Shown here: positions 35,016 through 43,843 of the stretch, piece after piece
Layout of the letters: every line of letters starts with the position of its first letter
How positions within the stretch are numbered: the stretch's first letter is position 1
Source of the DNA: an uncultured Alphaproteobacteria bacterium
GTDB lineage: Bacteria; Pseudomonadota; Alphaproteobacteria; HIMB59; GCA-002718135
Assembly (NCBI GenBank): GCA_902612825.1
Contig: CACMET010000008.1
Coordinates: forward strand, 1 to 55,425
Direction of reading: 5' to 3'
Length of the DNA stretch: 55,425 nucleotides
The notes under the pieces: generated by a model
The model's database searches: none
What the model saw: only the letters and a program-made list of their open reading frames with translations
Told to the model about the DNA's origin: nothing
Made by a program: the position numbers and the translations under genes

Positions 35016-36898
35016 GAATTTAATAAATTTCCTTTCTCTTCAACATTTAAATTAATATTAATAGAATTATATCTATTTTTGAAACCTTTTTTCATTAAAT
35101 AATATTTACATAGCAACCATATTTTATCTAGATTTTGTTTATTAATAAAATCATGATTAATATTTTTAAAATTGAAAATATTACTTTCCTTAAATTCAGT
35201 TTCATTAATTATTTCAGCAATCAAATTCATAGTATTCTCATCATAATCAATATTTTGTATATTTAGACCTTGTTTAAATTTTTGAGTATACATCGTTTTA
35301 GGAAAATAATTTTTAAAAGCTTCTCTTAATACTGATTTTGTAAATCCATTTTTTAGCTTATTAGAACCACTTAATGCTAATCCAAATAATCTTACATTAT
35401 TATCTAAAAAAGGCATTCTAACCTCAACTGAATTTGACATCGACGCTCTGTCCCACTTATTTAAAAAAAACTGAAACCAACCACAATAAGACATTAAATA
35501 AGTAAAACATAATTCATAAGGAAAATTTTCTAGATCTTCTAAATCATCATTAATAATTTGATTATTTCCATCAAATTTGCCTATGTACAGATAGTCTGTA
35601 AAACCAAAATTTAAGTCCGGTGTTGCTTTGAAAGATATCGGAGAAATATCCTGTTCACCTAAACCAAATAATCTTTTAAATTTATTAATATTTTGAGTTT
35701 TGCCAAATTTATTTATTGTTTTAAAATTATTCGCAATACTATTATAAATGTCTACAGATAATTCTGGTATCCATTGTGGATACCCTAAAAACTCATCTGC
35801 ACCATGACCATCTAGACTAACTTTAATACCTTTTTCTTTTTGTTTTTTGTATAGCTCAAACTGAATAAAGTATTCTTCTACCACTTCAAGAGATGAAACA
35901 AGATCCATTGTTTTATCTGCCGTCATTTTTTTAAAATTTACTATTTGGTAATTTCTTTTAAATTTTTTAGATAGTAGAACTGCATCCTCCTTAGTTTTCA
36001 TTTCATCATAATCCATTATAATGGGATTCAAATCTAAATCATCTTCAGCTAGTTTTTCTTTTTTTTGTATTATATTCATCAACGTGAAAATTGATGAAGA
36101 ATCCAAACCACCACTTAGTGAAGTTCCTGTTTTAACATCGCTGTTTAATCTTATTTTTGTAGATTCATAGAGAAGGTTAAAATAATCATGAACATTTTCT
36201 CTAAAACCAGAATTAATTTTTGGTAAATTTTTAAGTGGATAGTCCCATCTAACCATTTTTTTTTCTAGGTTATTTAAATTTATTTTTAAAAATCTTCCTT
36301 GAGTAAGTTGATTAACATTTTTAAATATTGTTTTAGAGCAATTATTTAGAGTAGTAGAATTTATACCTAAATTATTGATATCAAACTCAATGCTATTTTC
36401 TAATGCATAAAATGCTTTTATTTCTGAACTGAATGCAAAAAAATTATTATTATCAAATATATAACAAGGTTTATACCCAATACCATCTCTACAAATTATT
36501 ACCTCATTATTTGTTTTATCTAGTACTGCAAAAGACCATTCTCCATTAAACTTTTGAAATGAGTCTACACCCCACTCTTTATATGCATTAAGAACAACTT
36601 CAGTGTCCGAATTTGAATAAAATTTATATTTTTTTTGTATTAGCTCTTCTCTTAAAGTTTTATAGTTATAAATCTCTCCATTATAAATAATCCAATATCT
36701 TCCATCTACAGACATTGGTTGAGAACCAAGATTTGATGTATCGATAATAGATAGCCTAGTATGACCAAGTAAAATATTTTTATGGTTAATAAATCCACTA
36801 TCATCCGGCCCTCTATGATCTAGAAGCGCATTCATTTTAAGAATTCTTGAAACATCTGTTTTAGATGTTTTAAAAATTATTCCATTAATTCCACACAT
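35012..36898 (-). CDS. asnB: Asparagine synthase (glutamine-hydrolysing), second homologue
   Basis: 628 residues. The glutaminase half starts 'MCGINGIIF' (Cys2) with 'LLDHRGPDDSGF' and 'YNGEIYNYKTLREEL'; the synthetase half has 'GTSLSGGLDSSSIF' near residue 260, 'SVEVRMPFLDNNVRLF' and 'FKQGLNIQN'. It is longer than E. coli AsnB (554) and closer in layout to the AsnO/AsnB3-type of larger synthetases. The gene is translationally coupled to the kinase-like gene upstream (TAATG at 36896-36900). Which of the two homologues supplies asparagine, and which may amidate something else, is not clear. Confidence 0.85.
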   Translation of the reverse strand: MCGINGIIFKTSKTDVSRILKMNALLDHRGPDDSGFINHKNILLGHTRLSIIDTSNLGSQPMSVDGRYWIIYNGEIYNYKTLREELIQKKYKFYSNSDTEVVLNAYKEWGVDSFQKFNGEWSFAVLDKTNNEVIICRDGIGYKPCYIFDNNNFFAFSSEIKAFYALENSIEFDINNLGINSTTLNNCSKTIFKNVNQLTQGRFLKINLNNLEKKMVRWDYPLKNLPKINSGFRENVHDYFNLLYESTKIRLNSDVKTGTSLSGGLDSSSIFTLMNIIQKKEKLAEDDLDLNPIIMDYDEMKTKEDAVLLSKKFKRNYQIVNFKKMTADKTMDLVSSLEVVEEYFIQFELYKKQKEKGIKVSLDGHGADEFLGYPQWIPELSVDIYNSIANNFKTINKFGKTQNINKFKRLFGLGEQDISPISFKATPDLNFGFTDYLYIGKFDGNNQIINDDLEDLENFPYELCFTYLMSYCGWFQFFLNKWDRASMSNSVEVRMPFLDNNVRLFGLALSGSNKLKNGFTKSVLREAFKNYFPKTMYTQKFKQGLNIQNIDYDENTMNLIAEIINETEFKESNIFNFKNINHDFINKQNLDKIWLLCKYYLMKKGFKNRYNSININLNVEEKGNLLNS

Positions 36899-37773
36899 TA
36901 TATTTTAATTTTTTTCAGCAATTTACGTACATCTTCAATATAGCTTCTATCCCATAAATAAACATTTAATAGTGAATAATATAATTGATAAATTGGTTCA
37001 TATTCTAGGTAATATTTATCAATCTTGATGTGATCGTTGTACTTATCTAAAAAACTTTCATCAATAAATTTGGGGTTAAACCACCTCAAATAAGATATTT
37101 CTAACTCATTATGACCATAAAAAGATCCTGGATCAATAAATCCTACAAACTTTTTATTTTTAAAAAGTATATTTCCTTCCCATAAGTCACCATGTAATAA
37201 AGATGATATTGGTTTGTTGGGAATAAAATTATCCATTTTTTTAATTAATAAATCAATTTTAGTGTTAATAGTTTCATCCATAGGTTGATTTTTGGTAACT
37301 AAGTCAAATATATAAGTCAGTCTTTTATCTCTATAAAACTCTAACCAATTTTTAGAACTAGAATTAATCTGTTTCAAACCACCAATTTGCGTATCAAAAC
37401 TAAAACCGTAATTTTTACTTTTATTTGAGTGAAGAGAAATTATACTATTTAACAAATCATCATTAGTTTGGTTTGGTTGATCGTCATCATTATTTATGAA
37501 TGACATTATTAATAAATTATCATTATAGTTTATAATACTTGGAAATTGATTAAATTTTTGTCTATTAAAAAAAAGAAGGTTATCTGTCTCAGATTTTATA
37601 GCATTAAATTCATTATTATTTTTGTAATAATATTTGACAATAAACTCTTTACTTTCACTTGTGACAATTTTTAAGCAATTAATCCCAAAAGAGTCTGATA
37701 ATAACTTGCTATCTACAATTTTTTTATTATTTAAAAGTTTTTCAATTTCTAAAATGATACTTTGTTCAATCAT
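36898..37773 (-). CDS. Fructosamine kinase family protein (aminoglycoside-phosphotransferase fold)
   Basis: 291 residues. The catalytic loop 'LLHGDLWEGNILF' and the following metal-binding 'GFIDPGSFYGHNELEISYLRWF' are the signature of the fructosamine/ketosamine-3-kinase family (PF03881); an N-terminal 'SKEFIVKYYY' supplies the ATP-binding lysine. Family members phosphorylate sugars attached to amines so that they can be released. Its start is only 5 bp from the divergent DUF3429 gene, and its stop overlaps the asnB start. Confidence 0.78.
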   Translation of the reverse strand: MIEQSIILEIEKLLNNKKIVDSKLLSDSFGINCLKIVTSESKEFIVKYYYKNNNEFNAIKSETDNLLFFNRQKFNQFPSIINYNDNLLIMSFINNDDDQPNQTNDDLLNSIISLHSNKSKNYGFSFDTQIGGLKQINSSSKNWLEFYRDKRLTYIFDLVTKNQPMDETINTKIDLLIKKMDNFIPNKPISSLLHGDLWEGNILFKNKKFVGFIDPGSFYGHNELEISYLRWFNPKFIDESFLDKYNDHIKIDKYYLEYEPIYQLYYSLLNVYLWDRSYIEDVRKLLKKIKI

Positions 37774-37778
37774 ATCAA

Positions 37779-38210
37779 ATGCCCAAAAAAATTAATTTTC
37801 AATTTCTAATTTCATATTTAGGATTAATACCATATGTTTTAACTTTTTTAGATAAATACTATTTTTTAATAGTTGAGAAAGAAGTTCTGCTTAATTTTGT
37901 TATTTACTATAGTTTAATTATAATTGTTTTTATTGGATCAATAAACTGGAATTTAAAAAATAATCCACCAACTCACATAGTTGTATATGGTTTTTTGCCT
38001 AGCTTATTTGCTGTTATAATTATTATATTAAGTCTTCATAACATTAATATAAAAATAATTTTTATTTTAATAGTTTTACTATTGTTAACTCAGTTATTTT
38101 TTGACTATATTATTTTATTTGCAAACGAATCAAATAAAGAGGTATTTAACTTTCTCAGACTGCCTTTAACCGTTTTAATTATCATATTTTTATTTCTTAT
38201 TTCATTGTAA
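37779..38210 (+). CDS. DUF3429 integral membrane protein
   Basis: 143 residues with four to five membrane helices. 'YLGLIPYVLTF' near the start and 'FIGSINWNL' around residue 50 match the DUF3429 pattern (glycine-proline helix, then 'F.G.I.W'), whose function is unknown. Start ATG is at 37779, 5 bp from the kinase start on the other strand, and no downstream methionine offers a plausible alternative before the first helix. It converges on asparaginase with 14 bp overlap. Confidence 0.75.
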   Translation: MPKKINFQFLISYLGLIPYVLTFLDKYYFLIVEKEVLLNFVIYYSLIIIVFIGSINWNLKNNPPTHIVVYGFLPSLFAVIIIILSLHNINIKIIFILIVLLLLTQLFFDYIILFANESNKEVFNFLRLPLTVLIIIFLFLISL

Positions 38211-39192
38211 GGTTTATGTGACCAATATTTCTACCTGCATGATTTTTTAGATCAAATTTTTCTTTTTTTTCTAAATTATTTAACTCTACTCTAGTCATAA
38301 CTTTCAATTTTTTAAAAATATTAAGTATAGAAATAGGAATAGCTCTTTCATTTCCATCAGTAATTTTAACTACTCCGCTAATTTCGTTATGAATATCAAT
38401 AAATAAAAAAACACCTTCAGCTCCACTTTTACAAAATATTTTTCCTTTCGAAGTTTTCATAACTTTAGTATCAAAACTTCCAGTTCCTCCTATAAAATCA
38501 GGATTTTCTAAAACTGAATCAATTAAAGTTTTGACTTCTTCGCTATAATCATAACAATCTTTATAACTTTTAATTAAATTATTTAATGCCTTTGATACAG
38601 ATTTAATTTTAAATGAGTATTGTGGTGCGCTACATCCATCTAAAGAGAAATTTTTTTTTGATAATTTAGTTTCTGTAAATTTGTTGAAAACTTTTCTGAT
38701 ATTTTTTTGATGAGTGTGATTGTAATCTAGATAGTTATTGATATTCTGATTATTGACCAAACAACTTGTTAACATAGCTAAGTGCTTTCCAGCACAATTA
38801 TTATGTAATTCGTTAAATTTTTTTCTAGAATATATTATTTTTTCAGAAGCTTTTTTATCTAATGGTCCATGAATACCACATTTTAAATTTTTTGTTTTTA
38901 AATTAATTTTCGAAATCCATTTTTTTAATTCCCTTATATGAATTTTTTCTCCTTTGTGTGATGCACAGGCTAAAGCAATATGTTTATTGTTTAATTTATA
39001 ATTTTTTATGGCATTTGACATTGCAAAAGGAATAGCTTGAAATATTTTAATTGATGATCGAGGAAAAAAAAATTCATTATCATTATTTGTAGATAATAAA
39101 ATTTTACCATCAATGTTTGTAACTAACGCTTTAACTTGATGGGTACTTTCAATCTTTCTGCCCCTAATAAAATCTACGTGAATTTTAGACAC
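38197..39192 (-). CDS. Asparaginase II family (PF06089)
   Basis: 331 residues. 'VDFIRGRKIESTHQVKALV' and 'NEFFFPRSSIKIFQAIPFA' open the protein (the SSIK Ser-Lys pair is the proposed catalytic centre), followed by 'ALACASHKGEKIHIREL', 'KCGIHGPL', 'NNCAGKHLAML' and 'DGCSAP'. This matches the rhizobial-type (ReAV-like) L-asparaginase family, unrelated to the classical enzyme. It hydrolyses asparagine to aspartate and ammonia. No signal peptide is seen, so it is cytosolic. It coexists with two asparagine-synthase homologues in the window. Confidence 0.88.
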   Translation of the reverse strand: MSKIHVDFIRGRKIESTHQVKALVTNIDGKILLSTNNDNEFFFPRSSIKIFQAIPFAMSNAIKNYKLNNKHIALACASHKGEKIHIRELKKWISKINLKTKNLKCGIHGPLDKKASEKIIYSRKKFNELHNNCAGKHLAMLTSCLVNNQNINNYLDYNHTHQKNIRKVFNKFTETKLSKKNFSLDGCSAPQYSFKIKSVSKALNNLIKSYKDCYDYSEEVKTLIDSVLENPDFIGGTGSFDTKVMKTSKGKIFCKSGAEGVFLFIDIHNEISGVVKITDGNERAIPISILNIFKKLKVMTRVELNNLEKKEKFDLKNHAGRNIGHINLTMK

Positions 39193-39216
39193 GTATGAGG
39201 TTATACAATAATGAGC

Positions 39217-39846
39217 TTATTTTTGCTTAAAAAAAGATTTGATAAATGTAAATAAATTCAAAAAAGATCCATATTTACCAAAGAATATTACATCTTTTTC
39301 AGTAATACTCAAACATACACAACCTGTGTCTTTAGAAGCTATTGGCGTATGTTTAATTTTTTGGTCGTTAATTTGAATATCGCCTTTTGAATATTCACCA
39401 TATTCATCACAGAAACTACCTTCTAAGACTAATATATACTCTTTTCCACCATGAGAGTGCAGTGGTACAGAGACTCCAGGGTCCATTTTAATTAATTTTA
39501 GTTCGTCTTTATCATCTATAGACGCAGTATACTCTTTGAAACCTTTATACACTTGCTTCCAATCTAAATTATTTAGATTTCCAAATAAGCTGGTTATAGG
39601 GTCCTTAAGATTTGAATCAGATTGAATATTCTCACTATTAATACAGTCTGTATACTTCAAATTTTTAGGATGAATGTTCTCGTTATCCATAAGATTTTCA
39701 CCCAACATATTTTCAAAAGTATTGCTAATTTTAGAAGCATTTGAATTTAATTGTAAATATGTTGATGCAAATAGCGACTTTGCAGGACCTAGTATTCCTG
39801 ATGCAAAATCAAAGATAAGTTGATTTTTTACTACTGTTCCGTTCAT
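39217..39846 (-). CDS. ChrR-like cupin anti-sigma factor
   Basis: 209 residues. The C-terminal cupin (about 125-200) has 'GVSVPLHSHGGKEYILVLEG' with the H-x-H-x3-E metal ligands, 'GDIQINDQKIKHTP' and the distal His, as in ChrR. The N-terminal region should be the sigma-binding ASD with a His/Cys zinc site; here I see no cysteine and no matching His cluster in 'FDFASGILGPAKSLFASTYLQ'. It overlaps the ECF sigma gene by 4 bp (ATGA), the usual arrangement for a cognate pair. It should hold the sigma factor until singlet oxygen or another stress signal arrives. Confidence 0.83.
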   Translation of the reverse strand: MNGTVVKNQLIFDFASGILGPAKSLFASTYLQLNSNASKISNTFENMLGENLMDNENIHPKNLKYTDCINSENIQSDSNLKDPITSLFGNLNNLDWKQVYKGFKEYTASIDDKDELKLIKMDPGVSVPLHSHGGKEYILVLEGSFCDEYGEYSKGDIQINDQKIKHTPIASKDTGCVCLSITEKDVIFFGKYGSFLNLFTFIKSFFKQK

Positions 39847-40379
39847 CTTAAAAATCCCTGCATTTTTGTTAAAATATGTCTTAATCTTGATTTAACTGTC
39901 CCTAAAGGAATTTCAAGCTCATCTGCTATTTTTTTATGACTTTTATTTTCAAAAAAGTTCATTTTTATCATTATTTTTTGCTGTTCATCGAGCTCATTAT
40001 TTATTTTTTCTATTTGTTTTTTTGCCTCATTTTCTTCTATTGGGTCAACTTCTCTATCTTGGTATAAAAACTCTCGAATATCTTCTTCTTGGAAATTTAT
40101 ATTTGAATTTTTCCTGAAAAAGTCTACTTTTTTGTTTCTTGCAATAGTAAATATCCAAGTTGAAAGAGCTGATTTATTTGAATCATATAGGTTTGATTTT
40201 ACCCAAACAGTACTTAAAACTTCCTGAGTTAATTCCTCAGAAGTCTCAATTTTGATTCTATTTTGAATAAAATAAGCATTTATTTTTGGGGCAAAAAAAT
40301 TAAAGATTTCCGAAAAAGCCATTTCGTCGCGGTCTTTTTGAATCCTTTTCATCAAGCTAATTAGGTTTGATTTTTCCAT
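39843..40379 (-). CDS. ECF RNA polymerase sigma factor (RpoE/ChrR-type pair)
   Basis: 178 residues. Region 2 shows 'SEELTQEVLSTVWVKSNLYD' and 'TWIFTIARNKKVDFFRK', and region 4 shows 'KSHKKIADELEIPLGTVKSRL', the helix-turn-helix that recognises the -35 element. Both halves fit ECF sigma factors; the paired ChrR-like gene places it near the singlet-oxygen ECF11 group. In a carotenoid- and retinal-producing marine cell, regulating photo-oxidative stress genes is a natural role, but this is inference from the module. It diverges from the IalB gene with 69 bp between starts. Confidence 0.88.
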   Translation of the reverse strand: MEKSNLISLMKRIQKDRDEMAFSEIFNFFAPKINAYFIQNRIKIETSEELTQEVLSTVWVKSNLYDSNKSALSTWIFTIARNKKVDFFRKNSNINFQEEDIREFLYQDREVDPIEENEAKKQIEKINNELDEQQKIMIKMNFFENKSHKKIADELEIPLGTVKSRLRHILTKMQGFLR

Positions 40380-40400
40380 AATTTAAAAAGATTCTAACAT

Positions 40401-40432
40401 TGATTAAACGCTCTTAACTAATTGCATAAGAT
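40401..40432 (+). promoter_or_regulatory. Possible ECF-type or sigma-70 promoter upstream of the IalB gene
   Basis: TGATTA at 40401-40406 and TAAGAT at 40427-40432 lie in the 69-bp gap between the sigma gene and ialB, with a 20 bp spacer. The TGAT start of the first box is reminiscent of RpoE-type -35 elements. The spacing is longer than usual, so this is only a candidate. Confidence 0.25.
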
Positions 40433-40448
40433 ATACTAAAAGAAGTAA

Positions 40449-40922
40449 TTGATGAAAATTTTTCTTAAGTTTTTAATAGTGCTATATGTAGCACTTCCTA
40501 CTGCTCTTAATGCTTTAGAAGTAGGTAAATGGTCTTTTGAGGGGACAGATGAGTATTGTTATATTGGAAGTTTAGCAACAGAAACAGATTTACCAAACGA
40601 TAAAAAAAGAGGAGACTTCTATGTTTTAGTCTATAAAAATATAGGCAATCCAGAGACCGTAGTCCAAATAGAGGCTGGTTATAGCTACAAGGTTCCTTCT
40701 GATATTATTATAAGTATAGATAAGGGAGATTACAAATTTTATACAACTAAGGATTTGCCAACTGCTGCTTGGACAGAAGAAGATGCCAAAGTCATATTTG
40801 CAATGAAAAAAGGGTTAGAGCTCAAGGTCACAGGCGAGTCTTCAAGAGGTACTGTTACTAATGATATCTATAACCTTAATGGTTTCACTGCAGCATATAA
40901 TCAATTAATTAACGATTGTTAA
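40449..40922 (+). CDS. IalB (invasion-associated locus B) family secreted protein
   Basis: 157 residues. A signal peptide 'MMKIFLKFLIVLYVALPTALNA' is followed by 'WSFEGTDEYCYIGSLATE', 'GDFYVLVYKNIGNPETVVQI', 'GYSYKVPSD', 'FYTTKDLPTAAWTEEDAKVI' and 'GESSRGTVTNDIYNLNGFTA', which match the IalB family (PF06776) throughout. Two cysteines, near residue 37 and at the C-terminus, could pair in the periplasm. Despite the name, IalB proteins are widespread in free-living alphaproteobacteria and their role is unclear. The stop is followed immediately by the argG ATG. Confidence 0.85.
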   Translation: MMKIFLKFLIVLYVALPTALNALEVGKWSFEGTDEYCYIGSLATETDLPNDKKRGDFYVLVYKNIGNPETVVQIEAGYSYKVPSDIIISIDKGDYKFYTTKDLPTAAWTEEDAKVIFAMKKGLELKVTGESSRGTVTNDIYNLNGFTAAYNQLINDC

Positions 40923-42104
40923 ATGCCTAAGAAAATTGTTTTAGCTTACTCTGGTGGATTGGACACAAGTGTAATTCTTAAATGGCTTCAAAATAAATAT
41001 CAATGTCCAATTGTCACGTTTACTGCAGATCTTGGTCAGGGTGAGGAATTATCTCCAGTTAGAAATAAAGCTGAGTCTTTGGGGGTAAAAGAAATATTCA
41101 TTGAAGATCTACAAGAAGAGTTTGTTAAAAATTATGTATTTCCTATGTTTAGAGCAAACGCTATTTATGAAGGATCTTATTATTTAGGAACAGCCATAGC
41201 ACGTCCTTTAATAGCTAAAAGACAAATTGAAATTGCCAAGGAGGTAGGTGCTGATTCTGTAGCCCACGGAGCAACTGGTAAGGGTAATGATCAAGTTAGA
41301 TTTGAATTGAGTTACTATGCAAATAATTCAAAAATAAATGTAATTTCTCCATGGAGGGAATGGGATTTAAATTCAAGAAAAGATCTAATTGATTTTGCAG
41401 AAAAAAATCAAATCTCTATTCCAAAGGATAAAAGAGGAGAAGCGCCATTCAGTACTGATGCTAACCTACTTCATACATCATCTGAGGGTAAAATTTTAGA
41501 GGATCCTTGGATTGAAGCACCTGATTATATTTATTCTAGAACTAAATCAATTGATGATTCAAAAAATTCACCTGATGAAATAATTCTAAGTTTTGAAAGT
41601 GGTGATGTTGTAGCTATAAATCAAAAAAAACTAAAACCTCATGAGATACTTATAGAATTAAATAAATATGGTTTCGAACACGGCATTGGTAGAGACGATA
41701 TTGTAGAGAATCGTTTCGTAGGCATGAAATCCAGAGGAGTTTATGAAACTCCTGGAGGATCAATATTATTAAAAGCTCATAGAGCAATTGAAAGCATAAC
41801 ACTTGATAAAGGTGAAGCTCATTTAAAAGATGAAATTATGCCAAAGTATGCTGAAACTATATACAATGGATATTGGTTTTCTTCAGAGAGGGTAGCCATG
41901 CAAAAACTAATTGATACTACTCAAAATAAAGTGACTGGAGATGTAAGGTTAAAATTATTTAGAGGAAACATTATTATAAGCGGTCGAAAATCACCTTTTA
42001 GTAAATATAAATTGTCTTTAGTATCTTTTGATGAAGTTGGTGATTACAATCAAAAAGATGCAGAAGGTTTTATTAAAATATCTTCTCTAAGATTAAAAAT
42101 TTAA
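40923..42104 (+). CDS. argG: Argininosuccinate synthase
   Basis: 393 residues. The N-terminal PP-loop is '[17 protein letters not shown]', followed by '[11 protein letters not shown]', '[18 protein letters not shown]', 'SPWREWDL' and '[18 protein letters not shown]'; all are ArgG landmarks. It ligates citrulline and aspartate to argininosuccinate with ATP, the penultimate step of arginine synthesis. The ATG directly abuts the stop of the IalB gene, indicating translational coupling with a secreted protein of unrelated function. Confidence 0.96.
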   Translation: MPKKIVLAYSGGLDTSVILKWLQNKYQCPIVTFTADLGQGEELSPVRNKAESLGVKEIFIEDLQEEFVKNYVFPMFRANAIYEGSYYLGTAIARPLIAKRQIEIAKEVGADSVAHGATGKGNDQVRFELSYYANNSKINVISPWREWDLNSRKDLIDFAEKNQISIPKDKRGEAPFSTDANLLHTSSEGKILEDPWIEAPDYIYSRTKSIDDSKNSPDEIILSFESGDVVAINQKKLKPHEILIELNKYGFEHGIGRDDIVENRFVGMKSRGVYETPGGSILLKAHRAIESITLDKGEAHLKDEIMPKYAETIYNGYWFSSERVAMQKLIDTTQNKVTGDVRLKLFRGNIIISGRKSPFSKYKLSLVSFDEVGDYNQKDAEGFIKISSLRLKI

Positions 42105-42115
42105 AATAAAATTAA

Positions 42116-42859
42116 ATGACAAATAAAATTTTTGTTACAACTTTTAATTATCAGTTATATGAAAAGTACGCTTATAAACTTATTGATAGTTATCTTAAAA
42201 CAAATCAGGATCTTAAACTATTTTGTTATGTAGAAGATGATATCAATTTATATCCTAAACATAAAAATATAGTCTATCTTGATTTATTTAAAGAACAACC
42301 TTTATGTTTCCAATTTGTAGAAAGAAATAAAATAAAATCACAAAAAAATTCTAAGGTTTCTTATTTGCTTGATGCTGTAAGATTTTCATATAAAGTTTTT
42401 GCACAGAGTGATGCCAGAAAATATTCTCAACAAATTTTTTTCCTTGATGCTGATACTGAATTCCTTAAAACAATTCCAAATGAATGGTTTGAAAAATGTC
42501 TTCCAAATAATTCTTTAATTTCAGTTTATGATAGATTAGGTTATTACTCTGAAGCTGGATTTGTCGGTTTTAATAATTTATTATTAAATAAAAAAAAACA
42601 AAAGTTATTAGATGTTTTTTTCCACCAATACACAAGTTATTATATTTATGATTTAATTTATAGCTTACCTGCCTTTACAGATTGTCATGCGCTTGACGCT
42701 ACTAGATCAAGATTTATGCTACTTAAAAATTATACTGAAGAACATGCAAACTATAATGAAAAAATTTTAGGTAATTGGTCTAAAGATCAAGATCTAAATG
42801 TTATGGATAATGATGATTTTATAAATAAATATATAAAGCACAAAAAGGGAAATAAATAA
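42116..42859 (+). CDS. GT-A-like glycosyltransferase
   Basis: 247 residues. 'FVTTFNYQLYEKYAYKLIDSYL' at the start and 'IFFLDADTEFLKTIP' (DxD) near residue 110 place it among nucleotide-diphospho-sugar transferases; 'GFVGFNNLL' and 'DCHALDATRSRF' downstream fit the GT-A core. The acceptor is unknown. It follows argG by 11 bp in the same direction and converges on the GDP-mannose-dehydratase-like gene, so it is a likely partner of that gene in building a surface glycan, despite the opposite strands. Confidence 0.68.
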   Translation: MTNKIFVTTFNYQLYEKYAYKLIDSYLKTNQDLKLFCYVEDDINLYPKHKNIVYLDLFKEQPLCFQFVERNKIKSQKNSKVSYLLDAVRFSYKVFAQSDARKYSQQIFFLDADTEFLKTIPNEWFEKCLPNNSLISVYDRLGYYSEAGFVGFNNLLLNKKKQKLLDVFFHQYTSYYIYDLIYSLPAFTDCHALDATRSRFMLLKNYTEEHANYNEKILGNWSKDQDLNVMDNDDFINKYIKHKKGNK

Positions 42860-42863
42860 AATA

Positions 42864-43838
42864 TTATTTATTTAACAAATCAAGATCATTGGTAACCATT
42901 TTTTCAATCAACTCGTCTATTTTTGTTCTAGCTTTCCAACCTGTTTTTTTATTAATTTTAGATGGGTTTGCTACTAATAACTCAGTCTCAGCCGGTCTAA
43001 AATAAATTTTATTAATTTTAACAAACTTTTCATAATTTAATCCTACACAATCAAATGCCTTTTCAACGAAATATTTGATACTGTGAATTTTTCCAGTTCC
43101 AACAACATAATCTCCAGCATTTTTTTGTTGAAGTATTAACCACATTGCCTCAACATATTCTGGAGCGTAACCCCAATCTCTTTTAGCTTCTAAATTACCT
43201 AGCTCTAAATACTTTTTCTTTTTAATTTTTATTAAAGCAACAGCTTGAGATATTTTTCTAGTAACGTACTCGTATCCACGTCTCTCCGACTCATGGTTAT
43301 ATAAAATTCCAGATGATGCATGTATGCCATATGCTTCTCTATAATTTCTAGTCAACTCATATCCTGCTACTTTTGATATACCGTATGGAGATCTAGGGTG
43401 AAATGGAGTATTTTCATTTTGTGGAAATTTTTTTGTTTTTCCAAACATTTCTGAAGAACCAGCAAAATAAAATTTACAATCTATCCCACTTTCCTTTATT
43501 GCTGACAAACAATAATAAGTTGAAGATATATTTGAAGATAAAGTTGAAAATCCATCTTGAAAGGAATAATCCACATAGCTATTCGCAGCTAAATGATATA
43601 ATTCATCTGGTTTTATTTTGTTAAAAATTTTAAAAATACTTGCATAACTCTCTACCGATCCTGAATGTAAATGGATTTTTTTAAGTATTTTTTTAACTCT
43701 CCATAATCGATAATCTTGGCTTTCTAAAGCAGATGTTCTAACAATACCATGGACTTCATAGTTTTTATCAAGTAATAATTCTGCTAAATATGATCCATCC
43801 TGCCCGGTAATTCCAGTAATTAAAACTTTTTTTGTCAT
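42864..43838 (-). CDS. gmd: GDP-mannose 4,6-dehydratase-like SDR enzyme
   Basis: 324 residues. The extended-SDR fold has 'LITGITGQDGSYLAELLL' (TGxxGQDGxYL, characteristic of Gmd), 'YHLAANSYVDYSF', 'FAGSSEMFGK', the catalytic 'SPYGISKVAGYELTRNYREAYG' (YxxxK) and 'LGNLEAKRDWGYAPEYVEAMW'. Gmd converts GDP-mannose to the 4-keto-6-deoxy intermediate of fucose, rhamnose-type and perosamine sugars. No fucose synthase or other next-step enzyme is in the window. It is 5 bp from folD upstream and shares its direction. Confidence 0.87.
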   Translation of the reverse strand: MTKKVLITGITGQDGSYLAELLLDKNYEVHGIVRTSALESQDYRLWRVKKILKKIHLHSGSVESYASIFKIFNKIKPDELYHLAANSYVDYSFQDGFSTLSSNISSTYYCLSAIKESGIDCKFYFAGSSEMFGKTKKFPQNENTPFHPRSPYGISKVAGYELTRNYREAYGIHASSGILYNHESERRGYEYVTRKISQAVALIKIKKKKYLELGNLEAKRDWGYAPEYVEAMWLILQQKNAGDYVVGTGKIHSIKYFVEKAFDCVGLNYEKFVKINKIYFRPAETELLVANPSKINKKTGWKARTKIDELIEKMVTNDLDLLNK

Positions 43839-43843
43839 TTTTT

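Noticed and set aside
12865..36898. The two AsnB homologues as recent duplicates
   Set aside because: They differ in length (578 and 628 residues) and in motif detail, so they look like separate lineages rather than a recent duplication.
42850..42873. Inverted repeat AAATAAAT/ATTTATTT between the glycosyltransferase and gmd genes
   Set aside because: The stem is only A-T and short, and such repeats are expected often by chance here; not called as a terminator.
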